From UBA10449 sp005883585 (lineage in GTDB: Bacteria; Chloroflexota; Dormibacteria; Dormibacterales; Dormibacteraceae), in contig VBFD01000114.1 in NCBI GenBank assembly GCA_005883585.1, forward strand, positions 1 through 46,641: a stretch of 46,641 nucleotides of DNA. The letters are read 5' to 3'. Within the stretch, counting starts at the first letter, position 1; every line of letters begins with the position of its first letter. The translations under genes were made by a program, and so were the position numbers. Below are positions 1-7,978 of the stretch, piece after piece. Below the pieces are notes generated by a model that worked only from the letters and a program-made list of their open reading frames with translations, had not been told where the DNA came from and made no database searches.

Positions 1-66
1 CAGGAGCCCCGCCGCTCCCGCCGTCATGGCTACCAGCCGGATGACCCTTCTCGTAAGCGTATTCAT
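1..66 (-). CDS. Start of a secreted or membrane protein, cut by the window edge
   Basis: Reading leftward from an ATG at 66-64 gives 22 codons with no stop before the window ends. The N-terminus has basic residues (MNTLTRRVIR) followed by a small-residue hydrophobic stretch (LVAMTAGAAGLL), the layout of a signal peptide or first membrane segment. A good ribosome binding site, GAGGAG at 78-73, lies 6 nt upstream of the ATG and supports a real start. The function cannot be read from this fragment. The roughly 190 bases between this start and the regulator on the opposite strand show nothing else I can support. Confidence 0.5.
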   Translation of the reverse strand, partial: MNTLTRRVIRLVAMTAGAAGLL

Positions 67-259
67 TGGACACTCCTCATAAGGTTTGGACCGCGAGCCG
101 GTCGCCGCAACAGCGACCACCACCACCAATCGGATCGAACGCAAAAGTGATCGCTGAACCCTTTGCCACCCTAAGGCTGATTGGGGGCGGTGTCACCCCG
201 AGGACTACGGGGATGGGTACTGGTTGTTTCCAGACTAAACTGGCCTCGGGTTCAGCGGA

Positions 260-1876
260 TTGAGTAAGAAGGTTGAGCTCGGGCTTACACCCCGCGAGGT
301 GCAGGTCGCCCGCCTCGTGAGGACTGGGCTGACCGATCGTGAGATTGCGGGCAGGCTCTTCATCACCCGCCGCACGGCAGAGTGGCACGTCAAACAGATA
401 CTCAACAAGCTTGGTTTCACCTCTCGCTCTCAGGTCGCCGCGTGGGTGGCGCATGACGAGGCAGTCGGCTCGATGGCCGCCGCATCGAACGGGCGTCCAC
501 ACAATCTCCCCCTTCAGCTGACGACGTTTGTCGGTCGTGGGAATGAGCTGGCCGAGCTCCAGCGCCTTCTCGCTGTGAAGCGCTTCGTGACCCTTACGGC
601 GGTCGGGGGCGCGGGCAAGACTCGGCTGGCGCTCGAAGTGGCAGACCGGGCCCTGCATGCATATCCAGACGGGGCCTGGTTGGTGGACCTGACCCAGATC
701 AAAGATGGCTACCCGATCGCCAGGGTGTTTGGCGCGACGCTGGGGGTCCACGAGCGTCCGCGTCGACCGATTGCAGAGACGCTCCTGGAGCACCTGCGCG
801 TGCGGCACGTGCTGCTTGTGGTCGACAACTGCGAACACGTGATTGCCGATTGCGCCGACCTTGTGGACGCCATCCTCCGTTCCTGTTCCGGTGTCACGGT
901 GCTTGCCACGAGCCGCGAGCCTCTCCGCGTCAGTGGCGAAATTGTTTGGCGAGTTGCCTCGCTTGCTGTCCCGGATCCGGAGGCAGTGATCGACCTGCAT
1001 GATCTTGTCCGATACGAGGCCGTCGGCCTGTTTCTGGATCGTGCCCAGCTGGCTGCGCCCGGCTTTGAGATCAATGCGGACAACGCCTCCGCCATCGCGC
1101 AGCTCTGCCGGCGCCTGGACGGAATCCCGCTGGCGATCGAGCTGGCTGCCGCATACGCCGGCTTGATGTCCCCCGAGCAGATCTTGAATCGACTGCAAAA
1201 TCGATTTGGGCTCCTGACAGGCGGCAGTCGCGCCGGACCAGCGCGGCATCGGACGCTGCAGTCCGCGCTCGACTGGAGCCACGACCTGATTAGCGATGAC
1301 GAGCGGAGGCTTTTCCGGCGTCTGTCGGTGTTTGCCGGCAGCTTCAGCCTCGAGGCGGTCGAGCAGGTCTGCTCAGACCGTGATCTTGAGGTCGACGCGA
1401 TCGCAGGCTTGCTCGGCGGCCTGGTCGACAAATCGCTTGTGGTTGCATCCGTCGACGGGTCGGCACCGATCCGGTTCCGGATGCTGGAAACCCTGCAGCA
1501 GTACGGACAGCAACGCCTGGCTGAACACGGCGAGGTGGAGCGATTCAGCCGAAGCCACGCTGAGTTCTTCCTGTCAGTCGCTCAAGAGGCTTCGCCGCAG
1601 CTCAGAGGCCGTGACCAACAGGTTTGGCACCAGCGCCTTGCATACGACGTCAGCAACCTGCGGCTGGCGCTCCAGTGGAGCGGCGCCCATGAACCCGACG
1701 CAAGCATGCGACTGATCATCGCGCTGTCCGATTTCTGGTATGTCGACGGCCTCGTTGAAGAGGGCGATGGCTGGCTCAGGCGCGCGCTTGGCAGCTATCC
1801 CACCCGGGACAGGCGACAGAGTGGCAAGGCGATTTGGCTGCCGCGCGCAGGTGCTTCGACGGAAGCCTGGAAATAG
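260..1876 (+). CDS. LuxR-type HTH + STAND ATPase regulator (frameshifted N-terminal part)
   Basis: Signal-responsive transcription regulator of the LuxR/STAND ATPase type. Residues about 9-66 form a LuxR helix-turn-helix (LTPREVQVARLV, then TRRTAEWHVKQILNKLG). An NB-ARC-like ATPase follows: Walker A GGAGKT near residue 116, Walker B LLVVDNC near 185-191, LATSREPL near 215 and GIPLAIELAAA near 287. In this family a TPR sensor region should follow. Here the frame ends at 1876 after a non-homologous tail, while TPR-like sequence continues in another frame (1834-2400). The gene is therefore interrupted. The start is a TTG; a hexamer TAAACT at 236-241 is a possible -10. DNA binding by the N-terminal half may persist, but ligand sensing is probably lost unless the frame is restored. 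Confidence 0.8.
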   Translation: MSKKVELGLTPREVQVARLVRTGLTDREIAGRLFITRRTAEWHVKQILNKLGFTSRSQVAAWVAHDEAVGSMAAASNGRPHNLPLQLTTFVGRGNELAELQRLLAVKRFVTLTAVGGAGKTRLALEVADRALHAYPDGAWLVDLTQIKDGYPIARVFGATLGVHERPRRPIAETLLEHLRVRHVLLVVDNCEHVIADCADLVDAILRSCSGVTVLATSREPLRVSGEIVWRVASLAVPDPEAVIDLHDLVRYEAVGLFLDRAQLAAPGFEINADNASAIAQLCRRLDGIPLAIELAAAYAGLMSPEQILNRLQNRFGLLTGGSRAGPARHRTLQSALDWSHDLISDDERRLFRRLSVFAGSFSLEAVEQVCSDRDLEVDAIAGLLGGLVDKSLVVASVDGSAPIRFRMLETLQQYGQQRLAEHGEVERFSRSHAEFFLSVAQEASPQLRGRDQQVWHQRLAYDVSNLRLALQWSGAHEPDASMRLIIALSDFWYVDGLVEEGDGWLRRALGSYPTRDRRQSGKAIWLPRAGASTEAWK

Positions 1877-2400
1877 CCCGGGAAGCAGGGGATGAGACGT
1901 TGGTCGCGGACATCCTCAGGCAGCTAGGACGATTGGCGATGAGGGAGGGAGACCACGAAAAGGCGCGCGAATGCTTGCGGAAGAGCCTTGCGTATTACCA
2001 GAGGATCGGCGACCACCGGTTCATCAACGTCACTCTCGGCTACCTAGGCCTGAACGCGATAGACAGCGGGGACTTCGCCGCAGCTCGCACCCATCTGGAA
2101 GAAGGCTTGGCGATCGCTCGTGTACTCGACTTCACAATCGGCCTGGCGACTCCACTCATGTACTTTGCGGCGCTGGCCGCGGCCCAGGGTCATCCGAGTC
2201 GAGCTCTGCGCCTTTCTGGTGCGTCGGAGGCGCTCGCTGCTTCAGCCGGCGCCGTTGCCACTCGGCTGACCAGACCGCTGGTGGAACGGTGGCTGGACAA
2301 GAGCCGTACGGACCTGGGACAGCGGCGGTCGGCAACGTACAGGGCGGAAGGCCGCGCAATGTCTCGGGAACGCGCGGTCGCATATGCACTGAAGGGTTGA
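1834..2400 (+). pseudogene. TPR C-terminal part of the same regulator, out of frame
   Basis: This frame encodes helical TPR-like repeats (AAARRCFDGSLEIAREAGD, then a repeat with EKARECLRKSLAYYQRIGD, then FAAARTHLEEGLAIARVLD) and ends with the typical tail of LuxR/STAND regulators. It is the natural continuation of the gene starting at 260 but sits in a different frame. The homologous frame can be followed upstream to about 1805 (GQATEWQGDLAAAR), so the two frames overlap for about 70 nt around 1805-1876. The linker normally present between ATPase and TPR looks shortened, suggesting a small deletion plus frameshift. No independent start signal is visible, so separate translation is doubtful. 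Confidence 0.65.
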
Positions 2401-2480
2401 AGCCCCGTCAAGCATCGGCCGAAGTACTGACAAACATCAGCCGAGGCCGTTTTGTTGCCCACCAGTCGAACTTGCACAAA

Positions 2481-2503
2481 CGTGATGGTGCACGTGATGG
2501 TGC
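2481..2503 (+). repeat. Two copies of an 11-bp repeat at the distal att site
   Basis: CGTGATGGTGC occurs at 2481-2491 and again at 2493-2503, spaced 12 bp. The second copy runs into the CCA end of the duplicated tRNA fragment. It may be replication slippage at the att junction; no function is visible. Confidence 0.5.
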
Positions 2504-2542
2504 TCGCGCAGGGAGTCGAACCCTGAACCTTGGGATTAAGAG
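2497..2542 (-). repeat. Duplicated 3' half of tRNA-Lys (distal att site)
   Basis: These 46 bases are identical to 3749-3794, which is the 3' half of the intact tRNA-Lys gene from the first base of the anticodon loop through the encoded CCA. Identity stops exactly at the anticodon loop (2543 onward differs from 3795 onward). This is the standard footprint of tyrosine-recombinase integration into a tRNA gene: the incoming element restores the tRNA 3' end and displaces the old one. This copy is the displaced host end. Confidence 0.85.
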
Positions 2543-2558
2543 GAGATTGACCCTCATT

Positions 2559-2648
2559 GTCAGGAAGCGTCAGGACGTGTCAGGGCGTGCCACACGTATT
2601 CGCCGGTCTGACGCGTTTGTGCCACAGAGCGTCCTGCCGTGCCACAGA
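2559..2648 (+). repeat. Phased short repeats next to the att core
   Basis: Three contiguous 10-bp direct repeats start at 2559, 2569 and 2579 (GTCAGGAAGC, GTCAGGACGT, GTCAGGGCGT), exactly one helical turn apart. A second motif, GTGCCACA, occurs at 2587, 2619 and 2639; the last two extend to GTGCCACAGA and are 20 bp apart. Helical phasing beside an att core resembles arm-type binding sites of tyrosine recombinases. The protein that binds them is not identifiable here. Confidence 0.6.
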
Positions 2649-2658
2649 CTGCCGCGGC

Positions 2659-2797
2659 TAAGCTGTCAAATAAGCTGTCATCCGTCGGTCTCAGGAGGGT
2701 GGATCGATGGACCGAACGAGCCTCGTTATCCTTGACGCCGGTGGTGGAACCGCGATTCAGCCTGCGACCGGCAATCAAGCTGTCAGCTAAGCGGTCG
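2659..2797 (+). repeat. Two pairs of TAAGCTGTCA-like repeats
   Basis: TAAGCTGTCA occurs at 2659-2668 and 2671-2680, 12 bp apart. A second pair follows at 2776-2785 (CAAGCTGTCA) and 2788-2797 (TAAGCGGTCG), again 12 bp apart and ending just before the GTG at 2802. Paired, evenly spaced repeats suggest a dimeric or cooperative DNA-binding protein such as an excisionase, or a regulator of the downstream gene. The 400 bases between 2401 and 2801 hold these repeats and the att site but no gene I can support. Confidence 0.55.
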
Positions 2798-2801
2798 AGC
2801 C

Positions 2802-3698
2802 GTGATTGCTGATCACGACGACGTCCTGACCGAGCCCATCGACTGGACCTGGACTTTCGGCGATGAGCATGATCCCGTGGAGCCGAGCTCGGTCTTGTTA
2901 CCAGGCCGGGTCGATGCCCCGGCGTCCAACTTGGAGGGTTCGAGCGCAATCGGGCAATTCGATTCTCAACCGCAAGCGGCCGCCGCTGCGGACGCGCTTT
3001 CCGGCATGTGTGTAGGGCAAACGGTGATCCTCCCCAATCAGCCAAATCCATGGGGCGACGAGGCAGATCAAAACACCATTCGCGTAGTAATCGATCAGCT
3101 GACTGCGGCTGGTGCCCGCGACGCCTTCATCACCGACGAGGACACCGGGTCTTTAACTTGGTTCGACATCCGTGCGCGCTGCGAGCACCGAGATGAGGCG
3201 CTTGCGATCGGTCGCCAAATGGCGCCCATCATGTGGCCTCCATGGGTGAAAGGTCTGATCAAGCCATGGGCTCCGGGCCGCAGACTTAGCGAGCAACAGG
3301 TGAGGGCGCGGATGTATATCGCCCGCCTGTGGCGGCATTCGGATCGGCAGCCGCGGGACGAGTTCGAGTCGAAGATCTGGCAGATCTGGCGCGCGTGGCA
3401 AGAATTGCAGGAGACAGCAGCAAACCAGCTAGTGGCTGGAGTACCAATCGATGAGGAGCTTGCGGCCGCTGGACGCAAGCACGAGGCGACCCTGCGCTCG
3501 ATGCTTGGTGAAGAGGCAGAGGTCCGGGGCTCCCCCTGGTATCTTCAGTGGAAGGTTCTCGTCGAGGACAACGATGTCTGTTTGTCATGGGTCTGGTACA
3601 TGCACGTTGCCGCAGGCTTCCCAGCCCTCGTGCGGTGGCTAGACCAGAGCGGAGTGCAAAGCGCGAAGTATGCCGTCTACAACTTAGTGCGGCCCTAG
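2802..3698 (+). CDS. Orphan Trp-rich protein of unknown function, element cargo
   Basis: A 298-residue protein that I do not recognise, starting at a GTG. It has about 16 tryptophans (over 5%), many in the C-terminal half (IMWPPWVK, KIWQIWRAWQE, SPWYLQWK, LSWVWY). The first 70 residues are acidic and low in predicted order. The centre (RVVIDQLTAAGARDAFITDEDTG, split around residues 95-117) could be a small alpha/beta domain, and the remainder looks helical. There is no signal peptide, clear membrane segment, Walker motif, or integrase R-H-R-Y set. It is the only gene between the two tRNA-Lys repeats, so it is the cargo of the element. No ribosome binding site is visible; the paired repeats end 4 nt upstream of the start and may regulate it. 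Confidence 0.6.
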   Translation: MIADHDDVLTEPIDWTWTFGDEHDPVEPSSVLLPGRVDAPASNLEGSSAIGQFDSQPQAAAAADALSGMCVGQTVILPNQPNPWGDEADQNTIRVVIDQLTAAGARDAFITDEDTGSLTWFDIRARCEHRDEALAIGRQMAPIMWPPWVKGLIKPWAPGRRLSEQQVRARMYIARLWRHSDRQPRDEFESKIWQIWRAWQELQETAANQLVAGVPIDEELAAAGRKHEATLRSMLGEEAEVRGSPWYLQWKVLVEDNDVCLSWVWYMHVAAGFPALVRWLDQSGVQSAKYAVYNLVRP

Positions 3699-3748
3699 AA
3701 CGAGCGACATAGTTCCTGGTGGTGCACAGACTTGGCCCGGGTGGGTCT

Positions 3749-3825
<77 letters not shown>

Positions 3826-3901
3826 ATGACTTAAGCCGAAAGAGGATTCTAAGGTTCCCAGGGACTTAACACGCTGGGTTCCAACCCCCGCCCGACCCAT
3901 C

Positions 3902-3907
3902 TACCGT
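3902..3907 (+). promoter_or_regulatory. -10-like hexamer for the PrgI-VirB4 pair
   Basis: TACCGT lies 7 nt before the ATG at 3915, with no Shine-Dalgarno between them. This spacing would place transcription start at or next to the start codon (leaderless). No convincing -35 is visible. Confidence 0.4.
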
Positions 3908-3914
3908 GCCATTG

Positions 3915-4229
3915 ATGCCGGCACGCGTTCCGTTGGATGTCGACCTCGAGGACAAGCTCATCTACGGCCTGACGCCGATGCGTCTCGGATACCTGGTGGT
4001 TTCGTTTCTCGCCGGCTTCGCTCTCTGGTCATCACGTTGGTCGCCGCAACCGGTTCGCGCTGGTGCAACTCTTATCGTCATCGGACTGGGCGTCGTGATG
4101 GCTTGGGGTCGCTTCCGCGCCCGAGCTGCAGATCAATGGCTGTCCGACATCGTGATTTTCACCGCGAGACGCTTCTGTCTCGAATGGACCCATTCGAAGG
4201 GGCGTAGGGAAGCAGCATCAAACAGATGA
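3915..4229 (+). CDS. PrgI-family (VirB3-like) inner-membrane T4SS protein
   Basis: A 104-residue protein with the PrgI-family layout: a short N-terminus with a conserved Pro (RVPLDVDLEDKLIYGLT) leading into a paired membrane segment at about residues 24-60 (LGYLVVSFLAGFALW and AGATLIVIGLGVVMAW), then a basic tail. In Gram-positive-type conjugation systems PrgI is the VirB3 counterpart that anchors the VirB4 ATPase. The downstream VirB4 gene overlaps it by 4 bp (ATGA), which agrees. The ATG at 3915 is preferred because TACCGT sits 7 nt upstream; GTG at 3906 and TTG at 3912 are alternatives. No other secretion-channel genes follow. Confidence 0.8.
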   Translation: MPARVPLDVDLEDKLIYGLTPMRLGYLVVSFLAGFALWSSRWSPQPVRAGATLIVIGLGVVMAWGRFRARAADQWLSDIVIFTARRFCLEWTHSKGRREAASNR

Positions 4230-6883
4230 GGCTTGGCCCAGTGCAGCTCGCAAAGCGGGGACCGTCTGTCCTGTGGCATGGAGTCAATAACACCGTGCAG
4301 ATAGCCACCAAACCGCTCGGTTTCGACGGCGCGTCTGAAGCGGAACGAATGCGGTGGCTCAACGGCTTCAGGCGACTGCTCGACGGTCTCGACGCGCCGC
4401 TGCAGGTCCTCATCGAGACCGAACCGGGCCCAGGAGTGGACGCCAACATCAGCAATCCCACGCCGCGGGACTTCGACGAGATGAGAGGCGCCGACCTGTG
4501 GTTCGCCGAGCAGATGGCGCGTTCACCTTCGGCCCATCGGACGCTGACTTCGCTCGTCACACCGCAGGCTCACGCGTCACGCCTCGAGGGCGCGTTGCGC
4601 GAGCTGGGCATCGGGTTCTCAACGTCGACGCCGGCTGTCCGTCCGACGTTTGGGGAAGAACGCCCACACCACTTCTGTATCCACGAGGGTTGGAGCCGGT
4701 CTTGGTACGTCCAGCGTATGCCCGGAACCGAGCTCGAAGCCGGCTGGCTCTTTCGTCTGATTCCTCCCGGCCTCAAAACCCGACTCGCCTGGCACGCCGA
4801 TCCGCTTCCGGTCGCGTGGGTCGTCGATTACCTCCAGCGCCAGCTCACCAATATGCGGGTATCGCGATTGCAGGAGCTCAATGCAGGCACGAACGATCCG
4901 ATGCTGGCAGGAGCTCTTCCCAACACGGAAGATTTGCAGCGGCGTCTGGCCTCCAGCCAGGAGAAGGCGTTTCACGTCTCCGTCTACATCACGTTGATCG
5001 CGGCGACGAAGCAGGCCCTTGAAATGGGTTCGGAACAAATTCAGTCGGCGGCGCGCGCGACCCTCTGCGAGATCCAGCCCTGCACGTTCCGAATGCTCGA
5101 CGGTCACCTCGCCACTCTTCCATCCTGCATAGACCGACTCGCTCGCAAGCGCGTCCTCGACACGAGCGCGCTCGTGACCCTCTTCCCCTGGTTCGGCGCG
5201 GAGATTCAGCAGGCTGGTGGTCTGGTCGTGGGCAGCAGCTGCGCGAGCGGTGTGCCGGTGCTTGTGGACCCGTTCGAGCAGAGCCGCTACGCCAACGCCA
5301 ACATCGGCGTCTTCGGCTATTCGGGCGCCGGCAAGACCTACCTGCTGTCGACGCTGCTGATGGGTGCGCTTGGCCGCGGCACGCAGGTGTATGTCATCGA
5401 TCCCGAGCACGAGTACGGCAACCTTGCGCGCCTCCTCGGAGGCATCGATGTGCAGCTGGCCCTCGGTTCGGGCCACTCGCTCAACGTCCTCGACTTACGT
5501 CCCTCGGATCGTCGCGACGAGTCATGGCTGGGGGCGGCGACGGCGGACGCGGTCGACCTATGCGGAACCATCTGCGGCGGGCTCGATGAGTCGGAGCGAG
5601 CCATGGTCGAAGTCGCCGTGCGCGCCGCCTACGACGCCATCGAGCAGCCGGTCCTGCGCAATGTTGCATCGCTGCTTCCGGAGTCTTCGCGCGCGTCCAC
5701 GATCATGCGGCGCTGGGTGCATGGAAGCCTGGGGCAGATGTTCAGCGCCCCGACTAACATCGAGCTCGAGGCTCCGATTGTCGTGTTCGGGATGCGCGAG
5801 CTGCGCGACGAGATGATCGCCCCGGTCCACTTCCTGCTGGCGGAAGCGCTGTGGACGCGCATCAAGCGCAAGGACCGCCGCCGAATGCTCGTCGTTGACG
5901 AGCTTGGCCTTCTGTTCGAAGACCCGACCATCCGCCGTTTCGTCGTCAATCTCGCGCGCCGGATCCGCAAGTACGACGGGTCGCTTGTGTTCGCGACCCA
6001 GAACCCGGGCGATCTCTTGAGCACCGAAGCGGGAGCGGTGGTCGCCACCAACCCCGCTCTGCTGTTTCTCGGAGCGCAGCGGTCGGGCGAGGCGGCCAAG
6101 CTCGAGACGGCTTTTCATCTCAGCCCCCAGCAGCGGGCCTTTCTCGAGGCTGCCCGGCGCGGCGATTTCTTGCTCGCAGCGGGCCCGGACCGGCTCACTG
6201 TGCACGCCCATGCGCCGCCGTGGCAGGAGGAGGCGATGCAGCTCGCGCGGCACGCGGCGCGACCGCCGCCGATTACAGGTAGGCTAAATCGCGTGCGGAG
6301 AGTCCTCCACTACCGGTTGTACGGGCTTCCCGAGCAGCGCCTGGAACGAGTTCACGCCCAGTTCGAAGCCCTCGCTGCCGCTCGGACGTGGCGTTGCGAG
6401 CCGCCGTGGGTGGCCAGCTCGTACTCGCGCGACCTCTTCGCGATGGAGTACTTCCGGCATCTCAAGAACGAGGACGTCGTCAACACCACTGCGGCGGGCT
6501 TCCTGAAGATGGCCGGCGACGAGACCGACGCCTTGATCATCGCCATCTTCATGCGCGACTTGAGCGCGGAGTACGGGATCACGACGACATTGAAGGACGA
6601 GGACCATCCGCTCGCAAAGCTGCGCCGGCTCGAGTTCGACCACGGGCGGCTACCGAACGGCCAATCGCTGGAGGAGGTCCTGGCGAAGCGCCCGGTGATC
6701 AAGAAGGTTCAGGGCGAGCGCATCCTCTTCTATCCGCCAACCTTCCGCCTTCACTCGCAGAGTCCCCCGAGCCCGGAGTGGGCCTACGCCCTCTTCGGCA
6801 TCCGGGCCTACGCTCCGACGCTGTTGGAAGCCGAACAAGAGGCGCTCAAGATCCTCAGAGGCTTCGGCCACCTTGCCGGCTGA
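4226..6883 (+). CDS. VirB4-family conjugation ATPase with a C-terminal extension
   Basis: An 885-residue T4SS motor ATPase. Residues about 1-340 match the VirB4/CagE N-terminal region. The RecA-like ATPase follows, with Walker A GYSGAGKT near residue 366, YVIDPEHEYGNLARLLGG near 390-407, Walker B MLVVDELGLLFED near 553-565 and ATQNPGDLL near 590. The ATPase ends around residue 685, after which about 195 residues continue that I cannot assign to VirB4 (from VRRVLHYRLYGLPEQ to LRGFGHLAG). A promoter-like TAGGCT plus GTG lies exactly at this junction (6280-6295). With PrgI it forms a VirB3-VirB4 pair, but VirB6, VirB8, VirD4 and relaxase genes are absent nearby. It may power a reduced machine or be a relic of an integrated element. 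Confidence 0.85.
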   Translation: MRLGPVQLAKRGPSVLWHGVNNTVQIATKPLGFDGASEAERMRWLNGFRRLLDGLDAPLQVLIETEPGPGVDANISNPTPRDFDEMRGADLWFAEQMARSPSAHRTLTSLVTPQAHASRLEGALRELGIGFSTSTPAVRPTFGEERPHHFCIHEGWSRSWYVQRMPGTELEAGWLFRLIPPGLKTRLAWHADPLPVAWVVDYLQRQLTNMRVSRLQELNAGTNDPMLAGALPNTEDLQRRLASSQEKAFHVSVYITLIAATKQALEMGSEQIQSAARATLCEIQPCTFRMLDGHLATLPSCIDRLARKRVLDTSALVTLFPWFGAEIQQAGGLVVGSSCASGVPVLVDPFEQSRYANANIGVFGYSGAGKTYLLSTLLMGALGRGTQVYVIDPEHEYGNLARLLGGIDVQLALGSGHSLNVLDLRPSDRRDESWLGAATADAVDLCGTICGGLDESERAMVEVAVRAAYDAIEQPVLRNVASLLPESSRASTIMRRWVHGSLGQMFSAPTNIELEAPIVVFGMRELRDEMIAPVHFLLAEALWTRIKRKDRRRMLVVDELGLLFEDPTIRRFVVNLARRIRKYDGSLVFATQNPGDLLSTEAGAVVATNPALLFLGAQRSGEAAKLETAFHLSPQQRAFLEAARRGDFLLAAGPDRLTVHAHAPPWQEEAMQLARHAARPPPITGRLNRVRRVLHYRLYGLPEQRLERVHAQFEALAAARTWRCEPPWVASSYSRDLFAMEYFRHLKNEDVVNTTAAGFLKMAGDETDALIIAIFMRDLSAEYGITTTLKDEDHPLAKLRRLEFDHGRLPNGQSLEEVLAKRPVIKKVQGERILFYPPTFRLHSQSPPSPEWAYALFGIRAYAPTLLEAEQEALKILRGFGHLAG
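6280..6285 (+). promoter_or_regulatory. Possible internal promoter at the VirB4 domain boundary
   Basis: TAGGCT, followed 7 nt later by an in-frame GTG (6293-6295, residue Val690 of VirB4), has the same spacing as the start-proximal hexamers of at least six other genes here. It could drive a leaderless message for a 196-residue protein equal to the VirB4 C-terminal extension. It may also be chance. Confidence 0.3.
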
Positions 6884-7712
6884 GGGCACTCTCGCCCGTG
6901 AAGGCACGATCGACTCGGCGGACGGGACCAAGCTCTCGTACCGGGCGTGGCCCAAAGCCGGGGCGGACGTCACGTTCGCCGTCGTGCACGGCCTTGGCGA
7001 GCACTCGCGCCGATACGAGCGCTTCGCACTCGGCATGTCGCGCCACGGATTTGCGACGTTTGCGGTCGACCTGCGCGGTCACGGCAAAAGCCCGGGCCCG
7101 CGGGGACATGTCAACTCGTGGAAACAGTGGACGGATGACGTGGGCGCGTTTGTTGAGCACGTCGAGAGCATCGCCGGAGGAGAGGTGGTACCCGTTGGAC
7201 ATTCCTTCGGCGGCGCCGTTCTGCTGAGCACCATTCTTGCTGACAAGCTGGCTGGCACGAAGCGATTCGTCGTCTCCAGCCCGGCGCTGCGGGTGAAAGC
7301 TCCGGTGCCTGGCTGGAAGGTCGCGCTGGCCAAAGCGACTTCGAGAATCGTTCCGAAGCTGGCGCTGGACAACGAGGTCGACCCAAAGGTGCTGTCGCGA
7401 ATTCCCGACGTGGTCGAGGCCTATCGCACGGATCCGCTCGTTCACAGCAAGATCTCGAGCCGCCTCTACTCCGAATGGATAGCCGCCTGCAAACGCATCT
7501 TCGAGCACGCCGGCGAGATCACCGTCCCTTTCTTGATCCTGGCCGGGACCGACGATCGGCTGATCGACCCCGAGGGCAGCCAGCACCTGCATCGCCTGTC
7601 GGCTTCGGTGAGCGAGTTCAGGCTGCTGGAGGGCCGCTACCATGAACCCTTCAACGATGTGGACAACGAGGAGGTCTTCGCCGTGATCGCGGACTGGTTG
7701 TCGAAGTCGTGA
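6873..7712 (+). CDS. Alpha/beta hydrolase, monoacylglycerol-lipase-like
   Basis: A 279-residue serine hydrolase of the Hydrolase_4 (monoacylglycerol lipase) group, which cleaves glycerol or other esters. The family HGLGEHSRRY motif (about residues 39-48) supplies the oxyanion-hole region. The nucleophile elbow is GHSFGG near residue 110, the acid is in GTDDRLIDP near 230, and the His is in RYHEPFND near 258. There is no signal peptide, so it is probably cytoplasmic. It starts at a TTG overlapping the end of virB4 by 11 bp, so it is co-transcribed with it. It is followed by a GlsB gene overlapping by 4 bp. The real substrate is unknown. Confidence 0.85.
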   Translation: MPAEGTLAREGTIDSADGTKLSYRAWPKAGADVTFAVVHGLGEHSRRYERFALGMSRHGFATFAVDLRGHGKSPGPRGHVNSWKQWTDDVGAFVEHVESIAGGEVVPVGHSFGGAVLLSTILADKLAGTKRFVVSSPALRVKAPVPGWKVALAKATSRIVPKLALDNEVDPKVLSRIPDVVEAYRTDPLVHSKISSRLYSEWIAACKRIFEHAGEITVPFLILAGTDDRLIDPEGSQHLHRLSASVSEFRLLEGRYHEPFNDVDNEEVFAVIADWLSKS

Positions 7713-7978
7713 ACCTCGAGCCCGGATCATGGGTGGCGTGGATCATCGTGGGACTGATATCGGGCGCGGTCGCGGCTCGTGTCGTGACCGGTCGCGGGTT
7801 CGGCTGTATCGCCGACATCGTGGTTGGCGTCGCGGGCGCGATCATCGGCGGGTTTCTGCTGAACGCGCTATTCCACATGACCGGAACGGTTGGTTTTCTG
7901 GGCAGCATAGTCGTCGCATTCATCGGCGCCGCGGTGCTGCTGGCTGCGTTGAAACTGCTATCCGGTGGGCGACTCTGA
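7709..7978 (+). CDS. GlsB/YeaQ/YmgE-family small membrane protein
   Basis: An 89-residue protein with three hydrophobic segments and the family's glycine-rich pattern (WIIVGLISGAVAARVV, ADIVVGVAGAIIGGFLL, IVVAFIGAAVLLAALKLL). The family has been called transglycosylase-associated, but its biochemical role is not established; some members are stress-induced. The GTG start overlaps the stop of the upstream hydrolase (GTGA). Its 3' end overlaps the convergent hydrolase by 21 bp. Two more members occur at 33896-34558. Confidence 0.85.
   Translation: MNLEPGSWVAWIIVGLISGAVAARVVTGRGFGCIADIVVGVAGAIIGGFLLNALFHMTGTVGFLGSIVVAFIGAAVLLAALKLLSGGRL

Noticed and set aside
77..1282. Long open frame on the minus strand opposite the LuxR/STAND gene
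   Set aside because: Composition is Arg/Gln/His-rich with no domain, and it mirrors a well-supported gene. High GC makes such frames common.
2802..3698. Possible degenerate integrase in the tRNA-Lys element
   Set aside because: No R-H-R-Y set or recombinase-like fold signature; the C-terminal Tyr residues lack context.
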